Shown one piece after another: positions 1 through 9,122 of a stretch of DNA of 64,000 bases (positions within the stretch are counted from its first letter, which is position 1; every line of letters begins with the position of its first letter). The DNA lies in the NCBI RefSeq assembly GCF_001695625.1, contig NZ_MBPN01000011.1, positions 1 to 64,000 of the forward strand. The letters run 5' to 3'. The DNA comes from Pseudomonas defluvii. GTDB taxonomy: Bacteria > Pseudomonadota > Gammaproteobacteria > Pseudomonadales > Pseudomonadaceae. Under the pieces are notes generated by a model. It did not search any database and was not told the DNA's origin. It saw only the letters and a list, made by a program, of their open reading frames with translations. A program made the translations under genes and the position numbers.

Positions 1-568
1 CGCTGCGACGTTTGCGGCCACCGGCGGTACCCTGGAAATGGTGCAGTTGTGGGTCAACCTTCCGGCACGCGACAAGCTCGCAGCGCCGGGCTACCAGACC
101 CTGCTCAATGGCGATATCCCGCGTGTGCCATTGGCCAACGATGGGGGAAGCCTGCGGGTGATCGCCGGTGAGTACCTTAGCCATAAAAGCCCGGCCCGCA
201 CCTTCACGCCCATGAACGTCTGGGACATCCACCTGAACGCCGGGGCGTCATTGTCGCTGCCGCTCGAGGTGGGCCATAGCGCGGCGTTGGTAGTGTTGCG
301 CGGCGAGGTGAGGGTCAACGGCGAGCAGGGCGCTGGTGCGGCACAACTGGTGCTGTTTGAGCGTGACGGCGATGAGGTGCTGCTGGAGGCAACTCAGGAT
401 GCCAGTGTGCTGCTGCTCAGTGGCGAGCCGATTGACGAGCCGATCGTCGGTTACGGCCCGTTCGTGATGAACAGCGAGGCCGAAATTGCCGAGGCGTTTG
501 ACGACTTTCATGCCGGTCGCTTCGGCCAGATGACCAAAGGCAAGGCCGGCGACCACAACGCCGACTAG
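1..568 (+). CDS. Pirin family protein, 3' part only (gene begins before the window)
   Basis: The reading frame is open from the first bases of the window, so this is the C-terminal ~188 residues of a longer protein. The sequence GGTLEMVQLWVNLPA followed by a long cupin-like beta-rich region and a closing YGPFVMNSEAEI segment is typical of bacterial pirins (about 280-290 residues), which are bicupin proteins, some of them quercetinases or redox regulators. The ATG near 38 is internal to the conserved core and should not be taken as the start. The N-terminal cupin with the metal ligands lies outside the window, so activity cannot be judged. The hydrolase gene follows 57 bases downstream on the same strand; pirin and YcaC-type hydrolase genes are often neighbours in Pseudomonas. 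Confidence 0.85.
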   Translation, partial: AATFAATGGTLEMVQLWVNLPARDKLAAPGYQTLLNGDIPRVPLANDGGSLRVIAGEYLSHKSPARTFTPMNVWDIHLNAGASLSLPLEVGHSAALVVLRGEVRVNGEQGAGAAQLVLFERDGDEVLLEATQDASVLLLSGEPIDEPIVGYGPFVMNSEAEIAEAFDDFHAGRFGQMTKGKAGDHNAD

Positions 569-625
569 TCTGGTGTATCCGTATTGCGATCCGCATGCCA
601 TACCTCAACGACAAGGAACAAGGCC

Positions 626-1126
626 ATGAGCGTCCCTTGCAGCCGTCTGGACAAGCACAATGCAGCGGTTTTGTTGGTTGACCATCAGGCCGGGCTGCTG
701 TCGTTGGTACGTGACATCGAACCGGACAAGTTCAAGAGCAATGTGCTGGCGCTGGGTGATCTGGCAAAGTATTTCAACCTCCCGACCATCCTCACCACCA
801 GTTTTGAAAGCGGCCCCAACGGCCCTTTGGTGCCGGAACTCAAGGCTCAGTTTCCCGAGGCGCCGTACATCGCCCGGCCAGGACAGATCAATGCCTGGGA
901 CAACGAAGACTTCGTCAAGGCGGTCAAGGCCACCGGCAAGAAGCAACTGATCATTGCCGGTGTCGTGACCGAGGTGTGTGTGGCGTTCCCGGCCCTGTCG
1001 CCGATTGCCGAAGGCTTCGAGGTGTTCGTGGTGACCGATGCGTCCGGTACCTTCAATGAGATCACCCAGCCATTGGCCTTTTCGCGGCGCTGTGTCGGGG
1101 CTGTACAGGGTTGTACAAAGCAGTGA
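626..1126 (+). CDS. Isochorismatase-family (YcaC-like) hydrolase, C-terminally truncated
   Basis: Residues 1 to about 147 match YcaC-type cysteine hydrolases: the N-terminal LLVDHQ with the catalytic Asp, a conserved central PGQINAWDNEDF block, and GVVTEVCVAFPAL with the nucleophilic Cys. After VVTDASGTFNEIT the protein abruptly changes to an unrelated 19-residue tail and stops at 166 residues, whereas the family is usually about 205-210. The missing part is the C-terminal helical region used in oligomer packing, so the product may be inactive and the gene may be decaying. I chose the ATG at 626 over an in-frame start at 584 because AAGGAACAAGGCC gives a ribosome site and the upstream residues are not family-like. 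Substrates of this family are often unknown. Confidence 0.75.
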   Translation: MSVPCSRLDKHNAAVLLVDHQAGLLSLVRDIEPDKFKSNVLALGDLAKYFNLPTILTTSFESGPNGPLVPELKAQFPEAPYIARPGQINAWDNEDFVKAVKATGKKQLIIAGVVTEVCVAFPALSPIAEGFEVFVVTDASGTFNEITQPLAFSRRCVGAVQGCTKQ

Positions 1127-1259
1127 GTCAATGCTGTTGTTGTACAAGAATAATGGCGGTGCATGACGCTCCTGCCAGGCATCGTATTTATCAATTTGAA
1201 ATGCGCGGAAAACAGGGGGATTACTGGGTTTTCAACCACCTTGTACGCAGGAGTTGATC

Positions 1260-1529
1260 ATGTCATTACACGGCATTTGCAGCCTGGAATTACGTCAGGT
1301 CATCGAACAGGCTTTTTTGCCTTCTCACTGCGTGGTGTCCTGCCTTGATGACGGCTCGCTGACCATCCAGTTGGAGCAGGATGCGCACGGTCGTGCATTG
1401 ACCGTCGCCGGTATTCGCGCCGATGAATTGTCCAGCAGTCGGGCCTTGGCGGAGCTGGTCGCTCATGTACAGTCAGAGCGGCAGCATTCGGGCCAACCGG
1501 TTGAAGCCGTACCGAAGATACACCCGTAG
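1260..1529 (+). CDS. DUF1652 domain protein
   Basis: An 89-residue protein with the pattern of DUF1652, a small family largely confined to Pseudomonas: an N-terminal LELRQVIEQAFLPSHC helix, a beta strand region with SLTIQL, and the block GIRADELSSSRALAELV. Function is unknown for the family. The start is set at the ATG of 1260 because AGGAG at 1249-1253 lies six bases before it; an in-frame TTG at 1254 would leave no spacing. No operon partner is evident: the truncated hydrolase ends 133 bases upstream and the next gene is on the other strand. About 170 bases after the stop hold nothing recognisable. Confidence 0.8.
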   Translation: MSLHGICSLELRQVIEQAFLPSHCVVSCLDDGSLTIQLEQDAHGRALTVAGIRADELSSSRALAELVAHVQSERQHSGQPVEAVPKIHP

Positions 1530-1702
1530 CGCACACCTGGGTGCGGTTGCTCCCGGGAAGGCACCACAGTGCCCGAACAAGTGTCCGCTGCGCGTGTTGC
1601 TGCGGGTAGCTGAGGGCTCATAAGGTCAGGAAGCTGTCAGGAACTGAGGCTCACATGCAGCAATGGGCTAGCCCTTGTGCACACCTGATGAAGAGTGCCG
1701 GG

Positions 1703-2170
1703 TTATCGATAGGGGTTGGCCAGTGCCTTGGACAGGCTTTTTTCAGCTGTTGACAGTTTCATCTCGTTTTCTGTCCGGCGTAACAGCTGGGTGGCCTTGT
1801 TCAGGTCGCTGGTCAGGCAGGCTAATACTGTTTGCAAACCATTGATTTTCGCCTCACGCGATTTTATCGGCAGCATGTGATCATTCATCACGGCCTTGAG
1901 CTCATCCATCGTCTTGTTGATCCGCTCCTGGATTTCCCGAACCGACTTCAACACCTTCTTCACGTTATCGGGCAGGTTGCTGGCGTCGATGTCAGCGTTC
2001 TTGGCATTCGCTTGTGCCGACTTGTTCGTGCCCGCTTCTGACAGGTTGACCTGCACACTTTCCAGCGTTGCGGGCCTTGCCGGGCTGGCAGCCAATCCGG
2101 CATGTACCGCTTGTGAAGTGATTTTCCCGTGGGCGATGGGGGGCAAGACGGCGGCGTTGATGGAAGCCAT
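1703..2170 (-). CDS. Unknown helical protein with MASIN-type N terminus
   Basis: A 155-residue protein I do not recognise. It has no signal peptide or membrane segment. The first 60 residues are Ala/Ser/Pro-rich and look disordered; from about residue 65 onward the sequence is strongly helical and charged (VKKVLKSVREIQERINKT and later LTSDLNKATQLLRRTENEMK), suggesting a coiled coil. The start at 2170 has AGGAGA just upstream; a longer frame to 2245 lacks a ribosome site. It stands alone: the neighbours converge or point away. Its first residues, MASINAAVLPP, resemble those of another unknown protein near the other end of the window (MVTINTSLTHQP), which may hint at a shared secretion or targeting signal, but this is speculative. 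Confidence 0.6.
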   Translation of the reverse strand: MASINAAVLPPIAHGKITSQAVHAGLAASPARPATLESVQVNLSEAGTNKSAQANAKNADIDASNLPDNVKKVLKSVREIQERINKTMDELKAVMNDHMLPIKSREAKINGLQTVLACLTSDLNKATQLLRRTENEMKLSTAEKSLSKALANPYR

Positions 2171-2416
2171 GTTCTCTCCTGTGATCAGTTGGCAGCATGA
2201 GTGCTGGTCGGTGCAGGAGGAAAGCATACCCTCGTGATTGGGCACATTCGGTCACGTCAGGCGGATTGGGAAAAATCCTACGCAGATTGAGGAATGCGTT
2301 ACCGGTCGCTGGTGGCGGGGCTGTGTGAGTGTCCCATGTATGTTGCAGCAGCACCCAAGGCTGCTGGGCGTCGTAAAAAGATGGCGATCAGCCAATCACC
2401 GGTTCATGGCTACGCC

Positions 2417-3607
2417 TCAATCGCGTTCGCGCATGAAAAAGCCCGCCACGTACTTGCGGAAGGTGTCCAGGCTCTTGAAGTCGGCGTAACGCTTGAAGTG
2501 TTCGACCTCCGGTTCCGGGCCCAAGGGTTGTTCGGTCAGTGATACGGACAACACGCGGTCCTGGTCGGAGCTGAGCACCAGCTCATCCATGACCTCGGCG
2601 CCGATGACCGGTCGGCGCATGATGACCTTGACCCCCTTGCTGGCCATCCAGTCGATCAGCGACTGCAGCATCTTCAATGGCTCGCGCTCTTCGTCGCGGT
2701 AGATCGGAAACAACTGCCCGCGCGAGAGTACGGGTACGCTGGCGACATGGATCAGTTCGTAAAAGTGGCTGCCTGCACGGATCGGGGAATAGATCGCCAG
2801 CGCCAACAACGGCCCCGGGGTCTTGCTGCCACCCCAGAGCAGGTGATGCCCCTGGAAGTCGAAGCCGTCTTCGCTACGGTCGTTGAATACCTTGCGTGCC
2901 TTGATCTGGTTGACGCAATCGAGGATCAAACCATAGCGCCGGTGGTTGCCAAAGGCTGATGATTCTCGCAGGCGTGCCTTGAGCATCATCATGTGCTTCA
3001 TGTCCAGGCGGGTTTCCAGGTAGTTGCTCGCCGGTACCCGCTCGACCAGCGGGTAACGGCTGGCGACTCCGCGCAGCTCGGCGAACTGTCCGCTCAGGTC
3101 TTTCTTCAGGTGTGTGGCATAGACGTTCAGGCCGCTGGCTTCGATCAGGGTCAGCAGCAGGGACAGCAGTTTTTGCTGTTCGCGTTTTTCGCCCGTGCCG
3201 CTTGCAGTGCTGGTGTCCTCGTCGCGAGGAAAGTCCCCGATCAAGCGCAGTGGCGTATCAGGGGGCAGCCATGCCGCTGGAAACTGAGTATGTTCGCTAC
3301 GTGTGCTTTCACCCTCGCGTGCTGCCTTGCCGAATGGACAGTCGACAGCATGTTCGGGGGTGCCTGGGTTGTTCTTCAGAAACAGCGTGCCAGTGTTGCT
3401 ATTGAGGGTGACATTGAGTATCGGCATCACCTGTTGCTGGCATCCGCATCCCAACCAATGGCCAGCGGCGCGCACCTTCATCAGGAACTGGTTGGCCTGT
3501 AACAGGCGATGACCTTCCAGGCTGCCTTCGACAAAGCGACAAACCAGGTCGTACTCGGCGGCGGTAAGGGTTCGCACCAGCGTAGTGTTTTTATCGATGA
3601 TTCTCAT
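2417..3607 (-). CDS. Unknown protein with N-terminal Cys cluster (DUF1173-like pattern)
   Basis: A 396-residue soluble protein. Near residues 50-90 it has CGC followed about 35 residues later by HAVDCPFG, a possible zinc site. The layout, Cys pair then a GTPEHAVDCP element then a long alpha/beta body, is reminiscent of DUF1173 proteins, which carry three conserved N-terminal cysteines, but I cannot confirm membership. No catalytic motif is obvious. The start at 3607 (MRIIDKN) is preceded by AGGACC at suitable spacing; an upstream in-frame start at 3667 has no such site. It is a monocistronic minus-strand gene with 246 bases of featureless DNA on one side and 126 on the other. Base composition resembles the surrounding core genes. 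Confidence 0.55.
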   Translation of the reverse strand: MRIIDKNTTLVRTLTAAEYDLVCRFVEGSLEGHRLLQANQFLMKVRAAGHWLGCGCQQQVMPILNVTLNSNTGTLFLKNNPGTPEHAVDCPFGKAAREGESTRSEHTQFPAAWLPPDTPLRLIGDFPRDEDTSTASGTGEKREQQKLLSLLLTLIEASGLNVYATHLKKDLSGQFAELRGVASRYPLVERVPASNYLETRLDMKHMMMLKARLRESSAFGNHRRYGLILDCVNQIKARKVFNDRSEDGFDFQGHHLLWGGSKTPGPLLALAIYSPIRAGSHFYELIHVASVPVLSRGQLFPIYRDEEREPLKMLQSLIDWMASKGVKVIMRRPVIGAEVMDELVLSSDQDRVLSVSLTEQPLGPEPEVEHFKRYADFKSLDTFRKYVAGFFMRERD

Positions 3608-3733
3608 GCACGGTCCTGGCCAGAAATCCTTTGTCGGCAAGGTAAGCGAAATGCACCGCAACGTCACCTGTCACCCACGCAAGGCAGTGATTCTCACGAT
3701 GGGCAACGGGATTGTCAGCGGTGCTGCTGTCGT

Positions 3734-5353
3734 TCAGAAAATATAGTCGGTAGTGAGGAAGCTCGACTCGCGGTTACGGATAATGTCGCTGATCAGTTGC
3801 TTGTTGCTTTCTTGGAATCGGGTTGCAACCAGTGTACGGATCGAGAACACGCGTAGCGCGTCATGGACCGACAAGGTGCCCTCGGCAGAGTTTTTTCGGC
3901 CATTGAACGGGTAGGTGTCCGGGCCGCGCTGGCACTGGGCATTGAGATTGATACGGCCCACCTGGTTGGCAAAGGTATCGACCAGGCTGCCAATCTGCGC
4001 AGAATTATTGCCGAACAGGCTCAGTTGTTGGCCGAAGTCCGAGTCCAGTACATAGTCGATCACGGTCTGTAGATCACGGTAGGGCACAATCGGTACTACC
4101 GGGCCGAATTGTTCCTCGTGGTACACGCGCATGTTGGCGTTCACTGGGTAGAGCAGGGCCGGGTAGAAGAACGAACCGCGGCTGTCCCCACCATTGGGGT
4201 TGATCACCTCGGCGCCTTTGGCGAGGGCATCGGCAACCAGGCCATCGAGGTATTCGATTTTTCCCGGCTCAGGCAGTGGCGTCAGGCTGACACCGGCCTC
4301 CCAGGGCATACCGGGCTTGAGCGCGGCCAGTTTCTGCTGAAATTTATCGAGGAACTGCTCGACCACCTGTTCGTGCACAAAGAGGATCTTCAGTGCAGTG
4401 CACCGCTGGCCGTTGAATGACAGCGCACCAGTCACTGCCTCGCTGACGGCGTTGTCCAGGTCGACGTCCGGCAGCACGATCCCCGGGTTTTTCGCATCCA
4501 GCCCCAGGGCTGCGCGCAGGCGGTGCGGGCGCGGGTGAAGCTTTTTCAGGTCGCTGGCGGCCTTGTTGGTGCCGATGAACGCGAAGACATCAATCTTGCC
4601 ACTGGCCATCAGCGCGCTGACGGTATCGCGGCCACGGCCATAGATGACGTTTATGACCCCGGCAGGGAAGCTGTCGCGGAACGCCTCAAGCAACGGGCGG
4701 ATCAACAGCACACCGAACTTGGCCGGTTTGAACACCACGGTGTTGCCCATGATCAGCGCTGGAATCAGGGTGGTGAAGGTTTCGTTCAAGGGGTAGTTGT
4801 AAGGCCCCATGCACAGCGCAACGCCCAAGGGCGCACGGCGTATCTGCCCGAGGGTGTCCTGCTCCAGTTCAAAGCGGCTGGAGCGGCGGTCCAGTTCCTT
4901 GAGCGCGTTGATGGTGTCGACGATGTAGTCGCAGGTGCGATCGAACTCTTTCTCCGAGTCCTTCAGGTTCTTGCCGATTTCCCACATCAGCAGTTTGACC
5001 ACGGCTGAGCGCTGTTCGCGCATGCGTGCCAGGAACGCTTCGACGTGCTGGATGCGTTCGGCTACGCGCAGTGTGGGCCAGGCGCCGCGACCCTTGTCGT
5101 AGGCGCGTACGGCGGCATCCAGCGCAGTCAGCGCGGTCTCGGCATCCAGTAGTGGCGCGCTGCCCAGAATCACCTGCTGTTCGCCGTCAGGGCCTTTCAG
5201 CCAGATCGGGCTGCGCACGGTCGCCAGCGGGCCATGCCACTGTTGCAGTTGGCCGTCGACCAGGTAATCGCGCTGCTCCAGCGGTTCACTCAAACGCCAG
5301 GCTTCAGGCACTTCGGTGGCGTTGGGGAACAGTGAATCAAGCAGATGGTTCAT
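3734..5353 (-). CDS. NADP-dependent glyceraldehyde-3-phosphate dehydrogenase-like aldehyde dehydrogenase
   Basis: A 539-residue member of the aldehyde dehydrogenase superfamily closest in feel to non-phosphorylating GAPDH (GapN), which would oxidise glyceraldehyde-3-phosphate directly to 3-phosphoglycerate with NADP. Visible landmarks: the PYNYPLNE oxyanion-hole Asn near 186, the VVFKPAKF cofactor segment near 207-213, and the catalytic Cys 318 in FNGQRCTALK. The usual ELGGK element carrying the general-base Glu reads GLDAKNP at 284-290, so the Glu is not in its standard place; this may be a clade trait. I start at 5353 because AAGAGGTG precedes that ATG by seven bases; a GTG nine bases upstream has no ribosome site. 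No operon partners. Substrate is inferred from family resemblance only. Confidence 0.75.
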   Translation of the reverse strand: MNHLLDSLFPNATEVPEAWRLSEPLEQRDYLVDGQLQQWHGPLATVRSPIWLKGPDGEQQVILGSAPLLDAETALTALDAAVRAYDKGRGAWPTLRVAERIQHVEAFLARMREQRSAVVKLLMWEIGKNLKDSEKEFDRTCDYIVDTINALKELDRRSSRFELEQDTLGQIRRAPLGVALCMGPYNYPLNETFTTLIPALIMGNTVVFKPAKFGVLLIRPLLEAFRDSFPAGVINVIYGRGRDTVSALMASGKIDVFAFIGTNKAASDLKKLHPRPHRLRAALGLDAKNPGIVLPDVDLDNAVSEAVTGALSFNGQRCTALKILFVHEQVVEQFLDKFQQKLAALKPGMPWEAGVSLTPLPEPGKIEYLDGLVADALAKGAEVINPNGGDSRGSFFYPALLYPVNANMRVYHEEQFGPVVPIVPYRDLQTVIDYVLDSDFGQQLSLFGNNSAQIGSLVDTFANQVGRINLNAQCQRGPDTYPFNGRKNSAEGTLSVHDALRVFSIRTLVATRFQESNKQLISDIIRNRESSFLTTDYIF

Positions 5354-5491
5354 GCGTAGCACCTCTTGTTGGAATGTGGGTGAAACGATTCAGTTGCAGC
5401 ATAGCGCCAGCCTGTAAAAAAAAGCCAGTACCGCTCAATGTTGTTCGAAAAAGGTCGATAAACTGTCGCCCCGTCAGTGAAAAGCAGGCGT

Positions 5492-7735
5492 ATGACAACC
5501 AGAACCGTAACGTTTGCTCGTATCTGGAGTTGGCCCCGCAGCATGCGCATGCCTTTGTTCAGGCTATTACCGATCGGTTTCGCGGTGGTGGGCATCGGTT
5601 TGTCGGTGACATTGGGCTATCTGGATGTACAGCGCCAGGAAAGCGAGTTGATGGGCAATGCCAGTGCGCGGCTTTCAGGCTTGCGTGCCGGCCTTGAGGC
5701 TCAACTACGTTCTGCGTTCGGCGAAACCGAAGGGATTGCTCAGCTCATCAGCGCTGATGGCACCATCACGCCTGAACATTTCCACAACATGGCTCGTCAG
5801 GCCATCGCTTCAGTGCCCTATATACGGCACATCGCTGTGGCACCCTCGGATGTTGTCGCTGATGTCTTCCCACTGGAGGGCAATCAACGTGTCCTCGGTC
5901 TGGACTATCGGACATTGCCGACGCAATACCCGATGCTACAGCGTGCGCGGGACAGTCATCATGCGGTGCTGGCCGGGCCCGTTGACCTTTATCAAGGCGG
6001 GCGAGGGCTGATCTACCGGCGTCCCGTGTTTGTCGGTGGCCCGTCGGGCAATACCTATTGGGGCAACCTCTCGATCGTTGCCGATACCGACCGCCTGCTC
6101 AAGGCCGCGGGCCTGGATCAAGACGGCGCGTTTGAACTGGCCTTGCGGGGCGCCGACGGTCGCGGGGATCAAGGCGCGGTCATTTGGGGTCAGGCTACGT
6201 TGTTCAACGAGCCTGGCGTGACGCTCAACGTTGATGTGCCGGGTGGGCATTGGCAGTTGGCAGCAACCCCTCAGGGCGGTTGGCCGACGATGAGCCTGTT
6301 CGCTTCGCCGCTGTTTATGTTCTCCCTGGCCTGCACCGGCGTGTTCTGCTTGTTCGTAGCGCAGTTGATCCGTAGCAACCAGGTGATTCATCAGCGTAAC
6401 GATGAGCTGAAGCGCTCGCAGGCTCAGCTTGAGCAGTCGGCGCATTATGATGCCGTGACGGGGCTGCCTAATCGGCTTTTGTTCCAGCAGCGCCTTGAAC
6501 TCGCCATGGCCAACGGCGAGCGCTTGGGCGTGTTGATACTGGATATCGACGGTTTCAAACTGGTCAACGACAGCCTCGGTCACCCGTTGGGCGATCTACT
6601 TCTTCAGCAGACAACCCAGCGTTTCTTCGGGCTGCTCACGGCTCAGGATACAGCGTGCCGTTTGGGCGGCGATGAGTTTGCATTTGTGTTGTGTTGCCCG
6701 TAGGACGAGCAGGTCATGGCGCAGGTGCAAGGGTTGCTGCTGGCCATGCAGCAGCCCTTCGACCTCAAGGGTACGGCCGCGCTGGTCACAGGCAGTATAG
6801 GTGTCGCCTTCTACCCCGAGCACGGGCACACCTGTGACAGCTTGCTGCGCCATGCCGATACGGCGATGTACGCAGCCAAGGAGAGCGGTCGTAACACCTA
6901 TCGCACCTACCATCCCGACATGACCCAGCAGTTGCAGCAGCGGATCTTTCTTGAAGGCGCGTTGCGCCGAGCGTTGCAGCAGAATGAATTCGAACTGTGG
7001 TACCAACCCAAGATCGACCTGTTCAGTGGTCGTGTCGAAGGTGCAGAAGCGTTGTTGCGTTGGCGTGATCCAGAGCGCGGCCTGGTGTCTCCGGCAGATT
7101 TCATTCCCCTGGCCGAACGTACTGGTCTGATCATTCCGCTCGGCGAGAAAGTGCTCGATCTTGCGTGCGCTCAGCTTGCCTGCTGGCGTGCGCGTGAACG
7201 CTTGCCCGGGCCGTTGGCAATCAACGTGGCGGCGTTGCAGATTGAGCGCAGCAACTTTGTCGAGAGCCTGTCTCGTGCCTTGCAACATTACGATCTTCCC
7301 GCAACATTGCTGGAGGTGGAAATTACCGAGAGCTTGCTCATGGAGAGCCCGCAGCACGCCTGCGAGATTCTTACGCAGTTGCAGCAGATGGGCGTGGCAA
7401 CGGCTGTCGACGACTTCGGTACGGGCTACTCTTCGCTGGCCTACCTGAAAGTGCTGCCGATTGATCACCTGAAAATCGACCGCACGTTCATCAAGGACCT
7501 GCCTGATGATGACGATGGGGTTGCAATAACCCAGTCGATCATTGACCTGGGGCACGCGTTGGGCTTTCGCATTACGGCAGAAGGTATCGAGACACATGCC
7601 CAGTATGCATTTTTACGCAATGCCGGGTGTGACCAGGGGCAAGGGTACCTGATTGGTCGACCCATGCCGGCCGACAGCTTTGAGCGCTGGTTGGCCGAGC
7701 AGCCGAACAGTCAGCAACCGACGCTGCATTTTTGA
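5492..7735 (+). pseudogene. CHASE-GGDEF-EAL cyclic-di-GMP protein interrupted by an in-frame TAG
   Basis: Read through one stop codon, this is a typical membrane-bound dual-domain cyclic-di-GMP enzyme: membrane segment near residues 22-42, periplasmic CHASE sensor (VFPLEGN, GLDYR, AGPVDLYQGGRGL), second membrane segment near 275-295, GGDEF domain with LGGDEF, then an EAL domain with GAEALLRW, DDFGTGYSS and QGYLIGRP. A TAG at 6701-6703 (codon 404) cuts the GGDEF domain a few residues after the signature. The frame continues without shift from an ATG at 6716 to 7735, so a free protein of the GGDEF rest plus intact EAL could be made, if a start signal exists; I see no strong ribosome site there. 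The cyclase has no RxxD inhibitory site. Start chosen at ATG 5492, weakly supported. A sequencing error is possible. Confidence 0.75.
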
Positions 7736-7752
7736 CTGCAGCGCTCAGGTTG

Positions 7753-7787
7753 GCCTTGTGGACGCTAGCTGCAGGCGACCACAAGGC
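7753..7787. terminator. Stem-loop between convergent genes
   Basis: GCCTTGTGG at 7753-7761 pairs perfectly with CCACAAGGC at 7779-7787 around a 17-base loop. It lies between the convergent ends of the GGDEF-EAL gene and fapF and could slow or end transcription from both sides. There is no clear T run on either strand, so a factor-independent terminator is only possible. Confidence 0.35.
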
Positions 7788-7798
7788 GTGATTGATGC

Positions 7799-9076
7799 TT
7801 AGAAGTAGTACGGGAATTTCAGACTGAAGGTAAAGTCCGGGGCGTCGTCGGTCAGGCCGATCGACAGGTTGGGGACGATGGTCAGTTTATCGGTGGCTGC
7901 CAGGGTCATGCCAACGTTGAAGTAGGCGGCGTTGGCATCGCTGCTGGGCACAGTGACCCAGCCATCATTGGTATCCGTTTGATTGATTTTTGATTTTTTG
8001 ACAATCAGGTCGGACACCGAGAATGACATACTCATTTTTTCGTTAAGCGCAAAAGCGATGCCCGCACCCAGCTGGAAACTGTCACCCAGCCTGACCTTGC
8101 CTGGGTGGCTCACGCCCACGGTAGAGCTGATATCGCTGAACGACTCCTCCAGGTTATGGGTGTAACTCAGGCTGCCGAACAGCACCGCCGGGTCGAATGT
8201 CTTGACCAGCGAGATGCCCGGTGTGATCGACCAGACGCCGTTGCCGGTCGGCAGGTCCTCGGGGTAGAACAGGCTGTCGTTGTTGGGATCCTGGAGTAGC
8301 TTGATACCAAAGGGTTCCTGGCCGGTTGGCGCTTTGACCCGAAGGGTAAAGACCGCATCTGGCAGGCTTTCCGATTCGTCGAGGAACTTGTACGCCACGC
8401 CAAAGTTGACATCACCGATGGTGGGGTCACGGGTAACGGTTTGTTCGGTAATACCTTGAGCGTTGTTTTGAGCACCACCGGATTGGTAGGTGGATTCGCG
8501 GTAGACCACGGGTACGTTCAGGTCGAATTGCCAACGCTGATTGAGGTTGTAGCGCCCGGTAACGTCGAGGGTCCAGTTGTCGGCCTTGATCCGGTCGAGG
8601 TTGATATTACCGAGGAAGATCGAGTCCAGCGCCAGGAAGCCGTTGAGAATCAGCTGTCGGGTATCGTAGCGCGCGTAGGTAATACCGGTTTCAACGCTGA
8701 ACTTGCCGCCACCAAAAAAGCCGCTGGCTTCGTCATAGAGGTTGGAGACACTTTGCGCCGGTTGCGAATCGTCTTTCAGCGACTCACCGTAGGAGCTGCC
8801 AGTACCTGCAGCAGCAACGGTCTGGCCCGTGCTCGGTTGCGAGGCAGGTGAGCGTGTCAAGCGCTTGGGCGGCGGCGTCGCAGGTTGCTCTTCGACTTGG
8901 CGAACGCGTTGTTCCAGAACCATCAGCGCCTGCTGTTGTGCGTCATAGCGCTGGCGCAGTGCCTGCAGTTCCTGTTTCAACGCTTCTACCTGAGGGTCCG
9001 GCGCCGCCTGGAGGAACGTCGCCGGGATTAATGTGCTTAAACATACGGCAGCTTTCAGTGAAAACGAACGATGCAT
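7799..9076 (-). CDS. fapF: Functional amyloid outer-membrane exporter FapF
   Basis: A 425-residue protein with a signal peptide (cleavage after LQAA), an N-terminal coiled coil ([20 protein letters not shown] and following heptads, residues ~28-65), a Pro/Thr-rich linker and a C-terminal transmembrane beta-barrel ending in FSLKFPYYF with a terminal aromatic residue. This matches FapF, the trimeric barrel that passes Fap amyloid subunits across the outer membrane, its coiled coil acting in gating in described homologues. It is the last gene of the fapABCDEF order, 46 bases after fapE. Assignment rests on the whole operon order as well as the domain layout. The start ATG at 9076 begins the signal peptide directly. 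Confidence 0.9.
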   Translation of the reverse strand: MHRSFSLKAAVCLSTLIPATFLQAAPDPQVEALKQELQALRQRYDAQQQALMVLEQRVRQVEEQPATPPPKRLTRSPASQPSTGQTVAAAGTGSSYGESLKDDSQPAQSVSNLYDEASGFFGGGKFSVETGITYARYDTRQLILNGFLALDSIFLGNINLDRIKADNWTLDVTGRYNLNQRWQFDLNVPVVYRESTYQSGGAQNNAQGITEQTVTRDPTIGDVNFGVAYKFLDESESLPDAVFTLRVKAPTGQEPFGIKLLQDPNNDSLFYPEDLPTGNGVWSITPGISLVKTFDPAVLFGSLSYTHNLEESFSDISSTVGVSHPGKVRLGDSFQLGAGIAFALNEKMSMSFSVSDLIVKKSKINQTDTNDGWVTVPSSDANAAYFNVGMTLAATDKLTIVPNLSIGLTDDAPDFTFSLKFPYYF

Positions 9077-9122
9077 GGGTTACCCGTCCCTTTCAACTAC
9101 GAATATTGAGACAGAGCGTAGT

